Assembly: GCF_900120295.1 (NCBI RefSeq)
Contig: NZ_LT635469.1
Span: 434,001 to 498,000 of the forward strand
From: Blautia sp. Marseille-P3201T
GTDB lineage: Bacteria > Bacillota > Clostridia > Lachnospirales > Lachnospiraceae
Direction: 5' to 3'
DNA: 64,000 nt
The notes under the pieces are model-generated. The model searched no databases. It was given only the letters and a program-made list of their open reading frames with translations, and was not told the DNA's origin. Made by a program: the position numbers and the translations under genes. Numbering within the stretch: the first letter of the stretch is position 1; every line of letters starts with the position of its first letter. Below are positions 52,167-61,884 of this stretch, piece by piece.

Positions 52167-52352
52167 ATGGCTAAAACAGCAATGAAAGTTAAACAGCAGC
52201 GCAAACAGAAATTCTCCACAAGAGAATACAGCCGTTGCCGTATCTGTGGACGTCCACATGCTTACTTGAGAAAATACGGTATCTGCCGTGTTTGCTTCCG
52301 TGAATTAGCATACAAAGGACAGATCCCAGGAGTTAAAAAAGCAAGCTGGTAA
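52167..52352 (+). CDS. rpsN: 30S ribosomal protein S14, zinc type
   Basis: A 61-aa short S14 (type Z). Two zinc pairs are intact: CRICGRPH and CRVCFRE, with [20 protein letters not shown] at the end. No zinc-independent copy is seen in the window. AGGAGGG precedes the ATG. It is followed by a 227-base gap with paired hairpins. Confidence 0.98.
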   Translation: MAKTAMKVKQQRKQKFSTREYSRCRICGRPHAYLRKYGICRVCFRELAYKGQIPGVKKASW

Positions 52353-52359
52353 ACCGAAA

Positions 52360-52470
52360 GCAACTTAGTGAGACATCGCCCTTCGGCGATGCTCGAACTT
52401 AGTGCGAGGTTGTTCGCAAATCTTAACGAAGCCGAGCCAAAGGCGAAAGCTGAGTTTAGCTGAGCGAACA
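52360..52470 (+). repeat. Paired structured hairpins, locus R2 (rpsN-rpsH gap)
   Basis: Unit a (52360-52413): outer stem CAAC / GTTG, core CTTAGTGAG and CTTAGTGCGAG, inner stem CATCGCC-CTTC-GGCGATG. Unit b (52411-52470): outer stem TGTTCGC / GCGAACA, core ATCTTAACGAA and GAGTTTAGCTGAG, inner AGC / GCT and GCC-AAA-GGC. After it comes ACATACCCCTTCTTT, like the bases after R3. No coding. Confidence 0.75.
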
Positions 52471-52579
52471 TACCCCTTCTTTAGGTGTCGGGGAACATAC
52501 CTAAATGAAACCTAAAGAGGATTTCAAATAAAACAAAAAATATATTACATGAAAAGTCTAAAAACAGGAGGAAACTATC

Positions 52580-52981
52580 ATGACAATGAGCGATCCAATC
52601 GCAGATATGCTTACAAGAATTCGTAACGCAAATACTGCTAAACACGATACAGTAGATGTTCCAGCATCTAAAATGAAACTTGCTATTGCAGACATTCTGT
52701 TAAAAGAAGGTTACATTGCAAAATATGATGTTCTTGAAGATGGAGCATTCAAAACAATCCGCATCACATTAAAATACGGTGCAGACAAAAATGAAAAAAT
52801 CATTACAGGTCTGAAGAGAATTTCTAAACCAGGTCTTCGTATTTACGCTGGAAGCCAGGAAATTCCAAGAGTATTAGGCGGATTAGGAATTGCAATCCTT
52901 TCTACAAACCAGGGAGTTATCACAGACAAAGAAGCTAGAAAACTTCACGTAGGCGGAGAAGTTTTAGCATTTGTTTGGTAG
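52580..52981 (+). CDS. rpsH: 30S ribosomal protein S8
   Basis: A 133-aa S8: [60 protein letters not shown]. It binds helix 21 of 16S rRNA and in E. coli represses the spc operon. AGGAGG lies eight bases before the ATG at 52580; the ATG two codons later is an alternative. It is flanked by hairpin-rich gaps on both sides. Confidence 0.98.
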   Translation: MTMSDPIADMLTRIRNANTAKHDTVDVPASKMKLAIADILLKEGYIAKYDVLEDGAFKTIRITLKYGADKNEKIITGLKRISKPGLRIYAGSQEIPRVLGGLGIAILSTNQGVITDKEARKLHVGGEVLAFVW

Positions 52982-52988
52982 GCATTGA

Positions 52989-53086
52989 ACACTTAGCAAG
53001 TACAAGCCGAAGGCGAAGTACGAGGTTAGTGTGAAAGCCCATCTCGAACCTTAGCGAAAACGCAGTTTGAGCTTAGTTGAGAGATG
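52989..53086 (+). repeat. Paired structured hairpins, locus R3 (rpsH-rplF gap)
   Basis: Unit a (52989-53032): ACACT / AGTGT outer stem, core CTTAGCAAG and CGAGGTTAG, then GTAC / GTAC and GCC-GAA-GGC inner stems. Unit b (53040-53086): outer stem CATCTC / GAGATG, core GAACCTTAGCGAA and GAGCTTAGTTGAG, inner AAC-GCA-GTT. It is followed by ACATACCCCTTTT. The rest of the gap to rplF (53120-53278) holds no further structure I can name except the rplF ribosome site. Confidence 0.75.
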
Positions 53087-53278
53087 TTTCCGCTAAAGTA
53101 GAAAAACATACCCCTTTTAGAGTCTGATGAAACAATCAGAATGTGTCCAAGCGAGTTTTTTATTATGTCCAAGCGAGAGGATAACAGGACTTTGTCCTTT
53201 ATCATATAAATGCAATACTGAAAACAGAAGGGAACCATAATCGGCCCTTCCGAAAATCTAAGTAAGGAGGAAATTGGT

Positions 53279-53818
53279 ATGTCACGAATTGGAAGACTGC
53301 CTGTAGCTGTTCCAGCAGGAGTAGAAGTTAAAATTGCTGAGAACAACGTAGTGACTGTAAAAGGTCCTAAAGGAACACTTGAAAAAGCGTTACCTGTTGA
53401 AATGTCAATCAAATTAGAAGATGGTCATGTAGTTGTTACAAGACCAAGCGACTTAAAGAAAATGAAAGCTTTACATGGTTTAACAAGAACATTGATCCAG
53501 AATATGGTAATCGGTGTTAGCCAGGGATATGAAAAAACTCTGGAAGTTAACGGTGTAGGTTATAGAGCAGCAAAACAGGGTAAAAAATTAGTTTTGAACC
53601 TTGGTTACTCTCATCCAGTAGAAATGGAAGATCCAGAAGGATTAGACTGTAAAGTAGACGGAAACAAAATCATTGTATCCGGAATTGACAAAGAAAAAGT
53701 TGGCCAGTACGCTGCTGAAATCAGAGATAAGAGAAGACCTGAACCATACAAAGGTAAAGGTATTAAATATGCTGATGAAGTTATCAGACGTAAAGTTGGT
53801 AAAACTGGTAAGAAATAA
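53279..53818 (+). CDS. rplF: 50S ribosomal protein L6
   Basis: A 179-aa L6 with two similar domains: [34 protein letters not shown], then [20 protein letters not shown] close to the factor-binding site. AAGGAGG precedes the ATG. It follows a gap of 297 bases. Confidence 0.98.
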   Translation: MSRIGRLPVAVPAGVEVKIAENNVVTVKGPKGTLEKALPVEMSIKLEDGHVVVTRPSDLKKMKALHGLTRTLIQNMVIGVSQGYEKTLEVNGVGYRAAKQGKKLVLNLGYSHPVEMEDPEGLDCKVDGNKIIVSGIDKEKVGQYAAEIRDKRRPEPYKGKGIKYADEVIRRKVGKTGKK

Positions 53819-53835
53819 GTAAGGAGAGTGTAAAA

Positions 53836-54204
53836 ATGGTTAGTAAAGTATCAAGAGCGAAAGTTCGCGCAAAAAAACATAGAAGATTACGTAATCATCT
53901 TAGCGGTACATCTGCTACACCACGTTTAGCAGTATTCCGCAGCAATAATCATATGTATGCTCAAATTATTGACGATACAGTTGGAAGAACTCTTGTTTCT
54001 GCTTCTACAACACAGAAAGAAGTAAAAGCTGAGTTAGAAAAAACCAATAACGTTGATGCAGCAGCATACTTAGGAACAGTAATTGCTAAAAGAGCAATTG
54101 AAGCTGGTATTAAAGAAGTTGTTTTCGACAGAGGCGGCTTCATTTACCATGGAAAAGTTAAAGCATTAGCAGACGCAGCAAGAGAAGCTGGGTTAGAATT
54201 CTAA
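53836..54204 (+). CDS. rplR: 50S ribosomal protein L18
   Basis: A 122-aa L18: [40 protein letters not shown], and [20 protein letters not shown]. It binds 5S rRNA with L5. AAGGAGAG precedes the ATG. Confidence 0.98.
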   Translation: MVSKVSRAKVRAKKHRRLRNHLSGTSATPRLAVFRSNNHMYAQIIDDTVGRTLVSASTTQKEVKAELEKTNNVDAAAYLGTVIAKRAIEAGIKEVVFDRGGFIYHGKVKALADAAREAGLEF

Positions 54205-54223
54205 TAAGGGAGGAAATGAACAC

Positions 54224-54733
54224 ATGAAACGTTCTATCATTGATGCTAGTCAGTTTGAATTAGAAGAAAAAGTAGTGTCAATCAAGCGTGTAACAAAGGT
54301 TGTTAAAGGTGGTCGTAACTTCCGTTTCACAGCTTTAGTTGTTGTTGGTGATGGCAACGGACACGTTGGCGCAGGTTTAGGTAAAGCAACTGAAATTCCT
54401 GAAGCAATCCGCAAAGGAAAAGAAGATGCTATGAAAAAATTAGTTACAGTAGCAAGAGATGAAAACGGAAGTATTACACATGACTTCATCGGAAAATTCG
54501 GAAGCGCAGAAATGCTGCTGAAGAAAGCTCCAGAAGGTACTGGTGTTATCGCCGGAGGTCCAGCTCGTGCAGTTATTGAACTTGCAGGTATTAAGAATAT
54601 CCGTACAAAATGTATGGGTTCCCGTAACAAACAGAACGTAGTTCTCGCTACAATCGCAGGTTTAAGCCAGTTAAAGACTCCGGAAGAAGTTGCTAAACTT
54701 CGTGGAAAATCTGTAGATGAGATTTTTGCATAG
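54224..54733 (+). CDS. rpsE: 30S ribosomal protein S5
   Basis: A 169-aa S5: [20 protein letters not shown] with the basic loop, [20 protein letters not shown] and [19 protein letters not shown]. It takes part in decoding fidelity and the mRNA entry site. GGGAGG precedes the ATG. Confidence 0.98.
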   Translation: MKRSIIDASQFELEEKVVSIKRVTKVVKGGRNFRFTALVVVGDGNGHVGAGLGKATEIPEAIRKGKEDAMKKLVTVARDENGSITHDFIGKFGSAEMLLKKAPEGTGVIAGGPARAVIELAGIKNIRTKCMGSRNKQNVVLATIAGLSQLKTPEEVAKLRGKSVDEIFA

Positions 54734-54746
54734 GGAGGATTAGAAA

Positions 54747-54929
54747 ATGGCAGATAAATTAAAAATCACTCTGGTGAAATCTACAATCGGTGCTGTTCCG
54801 AAACATAAAAAAACAGTAGAAGCTTTAGGTTTAAAGAAACTTAACAAAACAGTTGAAATGCCTGACAATGCTGCAGTTCGTGGTATGATTCAGCAGGTAA
54901 GACACTTAGTTAAAGTAGAAGAAATCTAA
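54747..54929 (+). CDS. rpmD: 50S ribosomal protein L30
   Basis: A 60-aa L30: LKITLVKSTIGAVPKHKKTV, EALGLKKLNKTVEMPDNAAV, RGMIQQVRHLVKVEEI. A small 50S protein of normal length. GGGAGG precedes the ATG. Confidence 0.98.
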   Translation: MADKLKITLVKSTIGAVPKHKKTVEALGLKKLNKTVEMPDNAAVRGMIQQVRHLVKVEEI

Positions 54930-54953
54930 TTAATATAAGAAGGAGGTGCCATC

Positions 54954-55394
54954 ATGGAATTATCAAACTTAAGACCAGCTGAAGGTTCCAGACAGAGCGA
55001 TAACTTCAGACGCGGTCGTGGACATGGTTCAGGTAATGGTAAGACAGCAGGTAAGGGCCACAAAGGTCAGAAAGCACGTTCAGGTGCAAAAAGACCAGGA
55101 TTTGAAGGTGGTCAGATGCCTTTATATAGAAGACTTCCTAAGAGAGGCTTCAAATGTAGAAATTCTAAAGAAATCATTGCAGTAAACGTTGATATCTTAA
55201 ACAGATTTGAAGACGGTGCTGATGTTACACCAGCAGCTTTATTAGCTTCTGGAGCTATCTCCAAATTAGGAGATGGCGTTAAACTTCTGGGTAATGGAGA
55301 ACTTACTAAGAAGCTTAATGTTAAGGTTAATGCTGTAAGCGAAACCGCAAAAGCTAAAATTGAAGCCGCAGGTGGAACAGTAGAGGTGATCTAA
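54954..55394 (+). CDS. rplO: 50S ribosomal protein L15
   Basis: A 146-aa L15: [20 protein letters not shown], then [39 protein letters not shown] late 50S assembly protein. Its TAA overlaps the secY ATG by one base, linking it to the translocon gene. Confidence 0.98.
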   Translation: MELSNLRPAEGSRQSDNFRRGRGHGSGNGKTAGKGHKGQKARSGAKRPGFEGGQMPLYRRLPKRGFKCRNSKEIIAVNVDILNRFEDGADVTPAALLASGAISKLGDGVKLLGNGELTKKLNVKVNAVSETAKAKIEAAGGTVEVI

Positions 55395-56710
55395 TGCTCA
55401 AGACTCTTAAGAATGCCTTTAAAATTAAGGATGTAAGACGTCGTCTTTTCTATGTATTTCTGATGCTGGTGGTTGTGCGTATTGGTTCACAGCTTCCTAT
55501 ACCAGGAGTAGATAGTAATTATTTCAAAAATTGGTTTGCGAGCCAGTCCAGTGATGCGTTCAATTTCTTTGACGCATTCACTGGCGGTTCCTTTACCGAA
55601 ATGTCAATTTTTGCATTGAGCATTACACCATATATTACATCTTCTATTATCATTCAGCTTTTAACCATTGCGTTTAAGAGTCTGGAAGATATGCAGAGAG
55701 ATGGTGAAGAAGGCAGAAAGAAATTAACAGCTATTACGCGTTATGTTACAATCGGACTTGCTTTATGCCAGTCTATTGCTATGACAATCGGATTTGGTAA
55801 TAAAGGACTTATTCCAGATATGAACTTTTTAAAAGGTGTTGTAGTTGTATGCTGCCTGACTGCTGGTTCAGCAATGCTTATGTGGATTGGGGAACAAATT
55901 ACTGAAAAAGGTGTGGGAAATGGTATTTCCATCATTTTGATGATTAATATTGTATCCAGAATTCCAAGTGATTTGGTAACTCTTTTTGAACAGTTTGTTA
56001 AAGGGAAAACAATCGCAAAAGGTGCTTTAGCAGCACTTATTATTGCAGCGGTAATTCTCGTTGTAGTAGTACTGGTTTTAATCTTAAACGGTGGTGTAAG
56101 AAAAATTCCGGTACAGTATTCCAAAAAGATGGTGGGAAGAAAAGTTATGGGTGGACAGTCAAGTTCTATTCCATTGAAAGTAAACACAGCAGGTGTTATT
56201 CCTATTATCTTTGCTTCCTCTTTAATGTCTTTCCCAGTCATTATTATGACTTTAATGGGTAAAACAGGAGGAAAAGGTATTGGAGGACATATTTTAAAAG
56301 CCCTCACTTCCAACAATTGGTTTAATCCAAGCGAACCAGTGTATTCTATCGGATTGATAGTTTATATTTTATTAGTTATCTTCTTTGCATATTTCTATAC
56401 ATCCATTACTTTTAATCCTATGGAAGTAGCTGATAATATGAAAAAGCAGGGTGGATTTATTCCGGGTATCAGACCTGGTAAACCAACACAGGAATACCTT
56501 GAGCAAATCTTAAGTTACCTGATTTTCATCGGTGCAACAGGTCTGGTAATTGTAGCTGTTATTCCATTCTTCTTTAATGGAGTATTCGGTGCAAATGTTT
56601 CTTTTGGTGGAACATCTTTAATCATTGTGGTTGGTGTTGTACTGGAAACATTAAAACAGATTGAGTCCCGTATGTTAGTCCGTAACTATAAAGGATTTTT
56701 AAGCGAATAA
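55394..56710 (+). CDS. secY: Protein translocase subunit SecY
   Basis: A 438-aa membrane channel with ten helices. It has RIGSQLPIPGVDSNYF (plug region follows), FALSITPYITSSIIIQLLTI, VGNGISIILMINIVSRIP, IPLKVNTAGVIPIIFASSLM, and the C-terminal loop PGKPTQEYLEQILSYLIFIG. It exports unfolded proteins with SecE, SecG and SecA. It ends the S10/spc transcript; a terminator follows. Confidence 0.98.
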   Translation: MLKTLKNAFKIKDVRRRLFYVFLMLVVVRIGSQLPIPGVDSNYFKNWFASQSSDAFNFFDAFTGGSFTEMSIFALSITPYITSSIIIQLLTIAFKSLEDMQRDGEEGRKKLTAITRYVTIGLALCQSIAMTIGFGNKGLIPDMNFLKGVVVVCCLTAGSAMLMWIGEQITEKGVGNGISIILMINIVSRIPSDLVTLFEQFVKGKTIAKGALAALIIAAVILVVVVLVLILNGGVRKIPVQYSKKMVGRKVMGGQSSSIPLKVNTAGVIPIIFASSLMSFPVIIMTLMGKTGGKGIGGHILKALTSNNWFNPSEPVYSIGLIVYILLVIFFAYFYTSITFNPMEVADNMKKQGGFIPGIRPGKPTQEYLEQILSYLIFIGATGLVIVAVIPFFFNGVFGANVSFGGTSLIIVVGVVLETLKQIESRMLVRNYKGFLSE

Positions 56711-56729
56711 TGTAGATAGTATATTTTAT

Positions 56730-56777
56730 GACCGTCGCAGGGAGAGCAGAAGTTTTCTGTTGTTGCGGCGGTCTTTT
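56730..56777 (+). terminator. Terminator after secY
   Basis: GACCGTCGCA (56730-56739) pairs with TGCGGCGGTC (56764-56773); an inner AGCAGAA / TTCTGTT extends the stem; TTTT follows. It separates the S10/spc transcript from adk. Confidence 0.8.
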
Positions 56778-56804
56778 AAAATGATATATTTATATATAGC
56801 GAAA

Positions 56805-57529
<725 letters not shown>

Positions 57530-57531
57530 AA

Positions 57532-58287
57532 ATGTCAGTAACAATTAAAACTGCCAGAGAAATTGAACTAATGAGAGAGTCCGGAAGACTTCTGGAAAAA
57601 GTACATGATGAGCTTGGTGAATTTATTAAACCGGGAATTAGTACTCTGGATATAGACCGGTTAGGCGAAAAGCTTATCAGAAGTCTTGGCGGTATTCCTA
57701 ATTTTCTTAACTATAATGGTTACCCGGCATCTATTTGTGTATCTGTAAATGATGAAGTGGTACATGGTATTCCAAATAAACACAGAATTCTTCAGGATGG
57801 AGATATTGTCAGCCTTGATGCAGGACTGATTTATAAAGGATATCATTCTGATGCAGCACGTACTTATGCAGTAGGTACAATTTCACCGGAAGCACAGAAG
57901 TTAATTGATGTAACAAAACAGAGCTTTTTCGAAGGAATAAAGTATGCAAAAGCTGGCAATCATTTACATGATATTTCTGCTGCAATCGGCGGATATGCAG
58001 AGAAATTCGGCTATGGTGTTGTACGCGATTTAGTAGGACACGGCATTGGAACACACTTACATGAAGATCCACAAATTCCTAATTTCCCTCAAAGACGCAG
58101 AGGTATACGGCTAGTTCCGGGTATGACGCTGGCCATTGAACCTATGATTAATATGGGGCGGGCAGACGTGGAATGGCTGGATGATGACTGGACTGTTGTA
58201 ACTCAGGACGGTTCTTTATCAGCGCATTATGAGAATACAATTCTGATTACAGACGGCGAGCCGGAAATTCTCACCCTGAGTAAATAA
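57532..58287 (+). CDS. map: Methionine aminopeptidase, type I
   Basis: A 251-aa enzyme that removes the first Met from new proteins. Metal ligands are in SLDAGLIYKGYHSDAARTYA (two Asp), GHGIGTHLHEDPQIPN (His), EPMINMG (Glu) and SAHYENTILIT (Glu). It starts two bases after adk with GTTAGGAGAG as ribosome site, so translation is coupled. Confidence 0.97.
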   Translation: MSVTIKTAREIELMRESGRLLEKVHDELGEFIKPGISTLDIDRLGEKLIRSLGGIPNFLNYNGYPASICVSVNDEVVHGIPNKHRILQDGDIVSLDAGLIYKGYHSDAARTYAVGTISPEAQKLIDVTKQSFFEGIKYAKAGNHLHDISAAIGGYAEKFGYGVVRDLVGHGIGTHLHEDPQIPNFPQRRRGIRLVPGMTLAIEPMINMGRADVEWLDDDWTVVTQDGSLSAHYENTILITDGEPEILTLSK

Positions 58288-58298
58288 CAGGAGGCTTT

Positions 58299-58565
58299 AT
58301 GCGAGAATTTGAAAAAGGTATGCTTGCCAGATCAAAGGCAGGGCATGATATTGGAAAGCTGTATGTAGTGATGCATGTAGATGCTGAATATGTTTATCTG
58401 GCAGATGGGATACACCGGACTGTGGATAACTTAAAAAAGAAAAAAAGAAAACACATTCAGATCATATATAAGATCCCTTCTGTTTTGCAGGAAAGAATAC
58501 AGGGAAATAAAGAAATGCAGAACGAACATATTAAAAAAGCCATTAAAGATTATGAAAACGATTAA
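58299..58565 (+). CDS. KOW/L14e-like RNA-binding protein
   Basis: An 88-aa protein: FEKGMLARSKAGHDIGKLYV then VDAEYVYLADGIHRTVDNLK and KKKKRKHIQIIYKIP. The first half is a KOW/L14e-type RNA-binding fold. Such proteins are commonly found between map and infA in Clostridia and Bacillus and associate with ribosomes. A C-terminal helix of 30 residues (VLQERIQGNKEMQNEHIKKA) follows. AGGAGG precedes the ATG. The exact role is unknown. Confidence 0.85.
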   Translation: MREFEKGMLARSKAGHDIGKLYVVMHVDAEYVYLADGIHRTVDNLKKKKRKHIQIIYKIPSVLQERIQGNKEMQNEHIKKAIKDYEND

Positions 58566-58580
58566 CAGGAGGTTTAGTCT

Positions 58581-58799
58581 ATGTCAAAGGCAGACGTTAT
58601 TGAAGTAGAAGGAACAGTGTTGGAAAAATTACCTAACGCTATGTTTAAAGTAGAACTGGAAAACAAACATGTGATTTTAGCTCATATCAGCGGAAAATTA
58701 AGAATGAATTTCATTCGCATTCTTCCGGGAGATAAAGTTACGATTGAAATGTCACCTTATGATTTAAGTAAGGGAAGAATTATCTGGAGAGATAAATAA
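58581..58799 (+). CDS. infA: Translation initiation factor IF-1
   Basis: A 72-aa S1-like OB-fold factor: [57 protein letters not shown]. It binds the 30S A-site with IF-3. AGGAGG precedes the ATG. It is last in the adk unit; a terminator and a new promoter follow. Confidence 0.98.
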   Translation: MSKADVIEVEGTVLEKLPNAMFKVELENKHVILAHISGKLRMNFIRILPGDKVTIEMSPYDLSKGRIIWRDK

Positions 58800-58807
58800 G
58801 ATAGAGA

Positions 58808-58850
58808 AGCTGATGTTCTTTTTCTATATATGAAAGAACATTGGCTTTTT
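58808..58850 (+). terminator. Terminator after infA
   Basis: AGCTGATGTTCTTT (58808-58821) pairs with AAAGAACATTGGCT (58833-58846) allowing G-U pairs, then TTTT. It separates infA from rpmJ. Confidence 0.75.
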
Positions 58851-58883
58851 CTATTTAAAAATGGAAAAATCTTAAAAAAGTGC

Positions 58884-58912
58884 TTGCAATCTTGCTGCAT
58901 AGGTGCTATTAT
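58884..58912 (+). promoter_or_regulatory. Promoter of the rpmJ-rplQ (alpha-type) operon
   Basis: TTGCAA (58884-58889), a 17-base spacer and TATTAT (58907-58912). The CTTGCAA -35 and spacing are the same as in the S10 operon promoter. Confidence 0.75.
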
Positions 58913-58950
58913 ATAAAGCGTACTTTTATGCTCAGAAAGGAGGAAGAACA

Positions 58951-59064
58951 GTGAAAGTTAGATCATCTGTAAAACCAATTTGCGAAAAGTGCAAGGTTAT
59001 TAAAAGAAAGGGAAGTATCAGAATTATCTGTGAAAACCCAAAACACAAACAGCGCCAGGGTTAA
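58951..59064 (+). CDS. rpmJ: 50S ribosomal protein L36, zinc type
   Basis: A 37-aa protein with a GTG start after [28 protein letters not shown] and [12 protein letters not shown]. The zinc ligands CxxC, C and H are intact, which makes it the zinc form. It is followed by a 280-base leader before rpsM. Confidence 0.97.
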   Translation: MKVRSSVKPICEKCKVIKRKGSIRIICENPKHKQRQG

Positions 59065-59120
59065 TTTCAAGTATAAATGAAATGTATGACGATTAGTTTG
59101 TGAAAATTTTAGTGCGGCTG

Positions 59121-59154
59121 CAGTATGAACCACCAGGGTGCGTTGTTCGTACTG
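59121..59154 (+). promoter_or_regulatory. Leader hairpin between rpmJ and rpsM
   Basis: CAGTATGAAC (59121-59130) pairs with GTTCGTACTG (59145-59154), loop CACCAGGGTGCGTT, followed by ATTAAA. It shares ACCACYAGGGTG and CGTACTRATTAAA with the S10 leader. It may be the protein-binding site for feedback control of this operon, S4 being the usual regulator; this is inference. The rest of the 59065-59344 gap holds no supported gene. Confidence 0.55.
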
Positions 59155-59344
59155 ATTAAATATAGTAATATTATCACGTTAACTGTTTTACCGAGAACAG
59201 GATAAAATATTGCTTAATACCGGTATCCGCCAAATGCCGGAAAGGCTGCGTAAAATTATTTTTGCGGCTGGATATGTAAAACCCCGTCAGTTTTATATAT
59301 CTCAATTAGGAACAATATTAACAGAAAAATGGAGGAACAAATAC

Positions 59345-59716
59345 ATGGCTCGTATAGCTGGTGTAGACTTACCAAGAGAAAAACGTGTTGAAATCGGATT
59401 GACTTATATCTACGGAATTGGTAGAGTAACTTCAAACCGTATTCTTGAAAAGGCAGGCGTAAATCCTGACACTCGTGTCAGAGACGTTACAGACGAAGAA
59501 GTAGGAAAAATCCGTGATGCTATCGAAGAATTACAGATTCCGGTAGAAGGTGATTTAAGAAGAGAAATCGCTTTAAACATCAAGAGACTTCAGGAAATCG
59601 GATGCTACAGAGGTATCCGTCATCGTAAAGGACTTCCTGTTCGTGGTCAGAAGACTAAAACAAATGCAAGAACAAGAAAAGGTCCTAAGAGAACTGTTGC
59701 TAACAAGAAAAAATAA
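59345..59716 (+). CDS. rpsM: 30S ribosomal protein S13
   Basis: A 123-aa S13: [40 protein letters not shown], and the C-terminal [20 protein letters not shown]-like [20 protein letters not shown]. It contacts P-site tRNA and forms bridge B1. The frame is open 45 codons upstream without a good start; GGAGG with the ATG at 59345 defines the beginning. Confidence 0.98.
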   Translation: MARIAGVDLPREKRVEIGLTYIYGIGRVTSNRILEKAGVNPDTRVRDVTDEEVGKIRDAIEELQIPVEGDLRREIALNIKRLQEIGCYRGIRHRKGLPVRGQKTKTNARTRKGPKRTVANKKK

Positions 59717-59788
59717 TAAGTAACAGCTTAAATAAGATTGAGAATTACTATTAAGTTTGAATATTAGAGAAAGTAGGTTAGTTTAAAA

Positions 59789-60181
59789 ATGGCTAAAGTT
59801 ACAAAAAAAGTGACAAAAAAGCGTGTTAAGAAAAACGTTGAACGCGGACAGGCACATATCCAGTCTTCTTTCAATAACACAATCGTTACATTGACAGATG
59901 CTGAAGGTAATGCTTTATCATGGGCAAGTGCCGGTGGTCTGGGATTTAAAGGTTCAAGGAAATCTACTCCATATGCAGCTCAGATGGCTGCAGAAACAGC
60001 AGCAAAAGCAGCTGTTATTCATGGTCTGAAGACTGTTGACGTTTTTGTAAAAGGACCTGGTTCAGGTAGAGAAGCAGCAATCCGTGCATTGGCAGCTTGT
60101 GGTATCGAAGTTACAAGTATCAAAGATGTAACACCAGTTCCACACAACGGTTGTCGTCCACCAAAACGTAGAAGAGTCTAA
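59789..60181 (+). CDS. rpsK: 30S ribosomal protein S11
   Basis: A 130-aa S11: [60 protein letters not shown], and [14 protein letters not shown] at the end. Part of the 30S platform. Its ribosome site (AGAAAGTAGG) is weaker than its neighbours'. Confidence 0.98.
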   Translation: MAKVTKKVTKKRVKKNVERGQAHIQSSFNNTIVTLTDAEGNALSWASAGGLGFKGSRKSTPYAAQMAAETAAKAAVIHGLKTVDVFVKGPGSGREAAIRALAACGIEVTSIKDVTPVPHNGCRPPKRRRV

Positions 60182-60199
60182 TTAGGAGGTCAAAGAATC

Positions 60200-60793
60200 A
60201 TGGCAGTAAATAGAGTACCAGTTCTGAAAAGATGTAGATCATTAGGTCTTGATCCTGTATATTTAGGAATTGACAAAAAATCTACTAGACAGTTAAAAAG
60301 AGCAAATAGAAAAATGTCTGAATACGGACTTCAGTTAAGAGAAAAACAGAAAGCTAAATTCATTTACGGCGTTCTGGAAAAACCTTTCCGTAACTACTAC
60401 AAAAAAGCAGACCAGAAACCAGGACAGACAGGTGAAAACCTGATGATCATGCTGGAAACACGTCTGGATAACGTAGTATTCCGTATGGGACTTGCCAGAA
60501 CAAGAAAAGAAGCAAGACAGATCGTTGACCACAAACATGTACTGGTTAACGGAAAACAGGTTAATATCCCATCTTACTTAGTAAAAGCTGGCGATGTTAT
60601 TGAAATCAAAGAAAAATGCAAAGGTTCTCAGAGATATAAAGATATCCTTGAAGTAACTGGCGGACGTTTAGTTCCAGCTTGGTTAGATATCGATCAGGAA
60701 GCTTTAAAAGGTGAAGTAAAAGCACTTCCTACAAGAGAAGAAATCGACGTACCGGTTGATGAAGTGTTAATCGTCGAGTTATATTCTAAATAA
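60200..60793 (+). CDS. rpsD: 30S ribosomal protein S4
   Basis: A 197-aa S4: [79 protein letters not shown]. It nucleates 30S assembly and in many bacteria represses its own operon. The zinc cysteines of some S4 forms are absent. AGGAGG precedes the ATG. Confidence 0.98.
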   Translation: MAVNRVPVLKRCRSLGLDPVYLGIDKKSTRQLKRANRKMSEYGLQLREKQKAKFIYGVLEKPFRNYYKKADQKPGQTGENLMIMLETRLDNVVFRMGLARTRKEARQIVDHKHVLVNGKQVNIPSYLVKAGDVIEIKEKCKGSQRYKDILEVTGGRLVPAWLDIDQEALKGEVKALPTREEIDVPVDEVLIVELYSK

Positions 60794-60833
60794 TTAAAAA
60801 GTGAAATTGTGCACGTAGCAAGGAGGGCTTTGC

Positions 60834-61793
60834 ATGTTCGATTTTAACAAACCCAAAATTCAAATCACAGAAATGTCTGATGATAAGAGATATGGGAAAT
60901 TCGTGGTAGAACCTCTGGAAAGAGGATATGGTATTACTTTAGGTAACTCTTTAAGAAGAATTATGCTGTCTTCTTTACCGGGTGCTGCAGTAAGCCAAGT
61001 GAAAATTGATGGTGTTCTTCACGAATTCAGTTCTATTCCAGGTGTAAAGGAAGATGTTACAGAAATCATCATGAACCTGAAAAATCTGGCAATTAAGAAC
61101 GTAAGTGACAGCAATGAACCAAAAACTGCATATATTGAGTTTGAAGGTGAAGGTGTTGTGACTGGTGCTGATATTCAGGTAGACCAGGATTTGGAAATTT
61201 TAAATCCTGACCTGGTAATTGCTACTTTAAATGGTGGTGCAGACTGCAAATTCAATGCAGAGCTGACAATTACAAAGGGACGTGGATATGTAAGCGCAGA
61301 CAAAGGAAAAACAGATGACATGCCGATTGGCATGATTGCAGTAGATGCAATCTATACACCGGTTGAACGTGTAAATATGGCTGTTGAAAATACCCGTGTT
61401 GGTCAGGTTACAGACTATGATAAACTGACACTGGATATTTATACAAACGGCACACTGGATGCAGACGAGGCTGTCAGCCTGGCTGCAAAGGTACTGAGCG
61501 AGCATTTAAGCCTCTTTATTGATCTTTCTGAAAGTGCAAAGACTGCTGAAGTCATGATTGAGAAAGAAGACAATGAAAAAGAAAAAGTTCTGGAAATGAA
61601 TATTGATGAGTTAGAATTATCTGTTCGTTCCTATAACTGCTTAAAACGTGCTGGTATCAATACAGTAGAAGAACTTTGCAATCGTACTTCTGAAGATATG
61701 ATGAAAGTTCGTAATCTGGGACGTAAATCTTTAGAAGAAGTTTTAGCAAAATTAAAAGAATTAGGCTTACAGTTAAATCCAAGCGAAGAGTAA
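60834..61793 (+). CDS. rpoA: RNA polymerase subunit alpha
   Basis: A 319-aa alpha subunit. The N-terminal assembly domain has [40 protein letters not shown] and [20 protein letters not shown]; a linker follows, then the C-terminal UP-element-binding domain [20 protein letters not shown] and [23 protein letters not shown] precedes the ATG. Confidence 0.98.
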   Translation: MFDFNKPKIQITEMSDDKRYGKFVVEPLERGYGITLGNSLRRIMLSSLPGAAVSQVKIDGVLHEFSSIPGVKEDVTEIIMNLKNLAIKNVSDSNEPKTAYIEFEGEGVVTGADIQVDQDLEILNPDLVIATLNGGADCKFNAELTITKGRGYVSADKGKTDDMPIGMIAVDAIYTPVERVNMAVENTRVGQVTDYDKLTLDIYTNGTLDADEAVSLAAKVLSEHLSLFIDLSESAKTAEVMIEKEDNEKEKVLEMNIDELELSVRSYNCLKRAGINTVEELCNRTSEDMMKVRNLGRKSLEEVLAKLKELGLQLNPSEE

Positions 61794-61884
61794 GCCTCTG
61801 ATATAAATTTATGGAAGAAAAGCAATACGTCAGTAAGTCCGAAGAAGCATGGCGTATTGTTCCACAAATGGAGGAAAATCTAAA

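Noticed and set aside
55741-56316. Minus-strand frame of 191 codons inside secY
   Set aside because: Antisense shadow of a conserved gene; no ribosome site and no protein family features.
59210-59344. 45-codon N-terminal extension of rpsM
   Set aside because: It begins with TTG, has no ribosome site, and S13 proteins start at MARIAGVD, where a good GGAGG is present.
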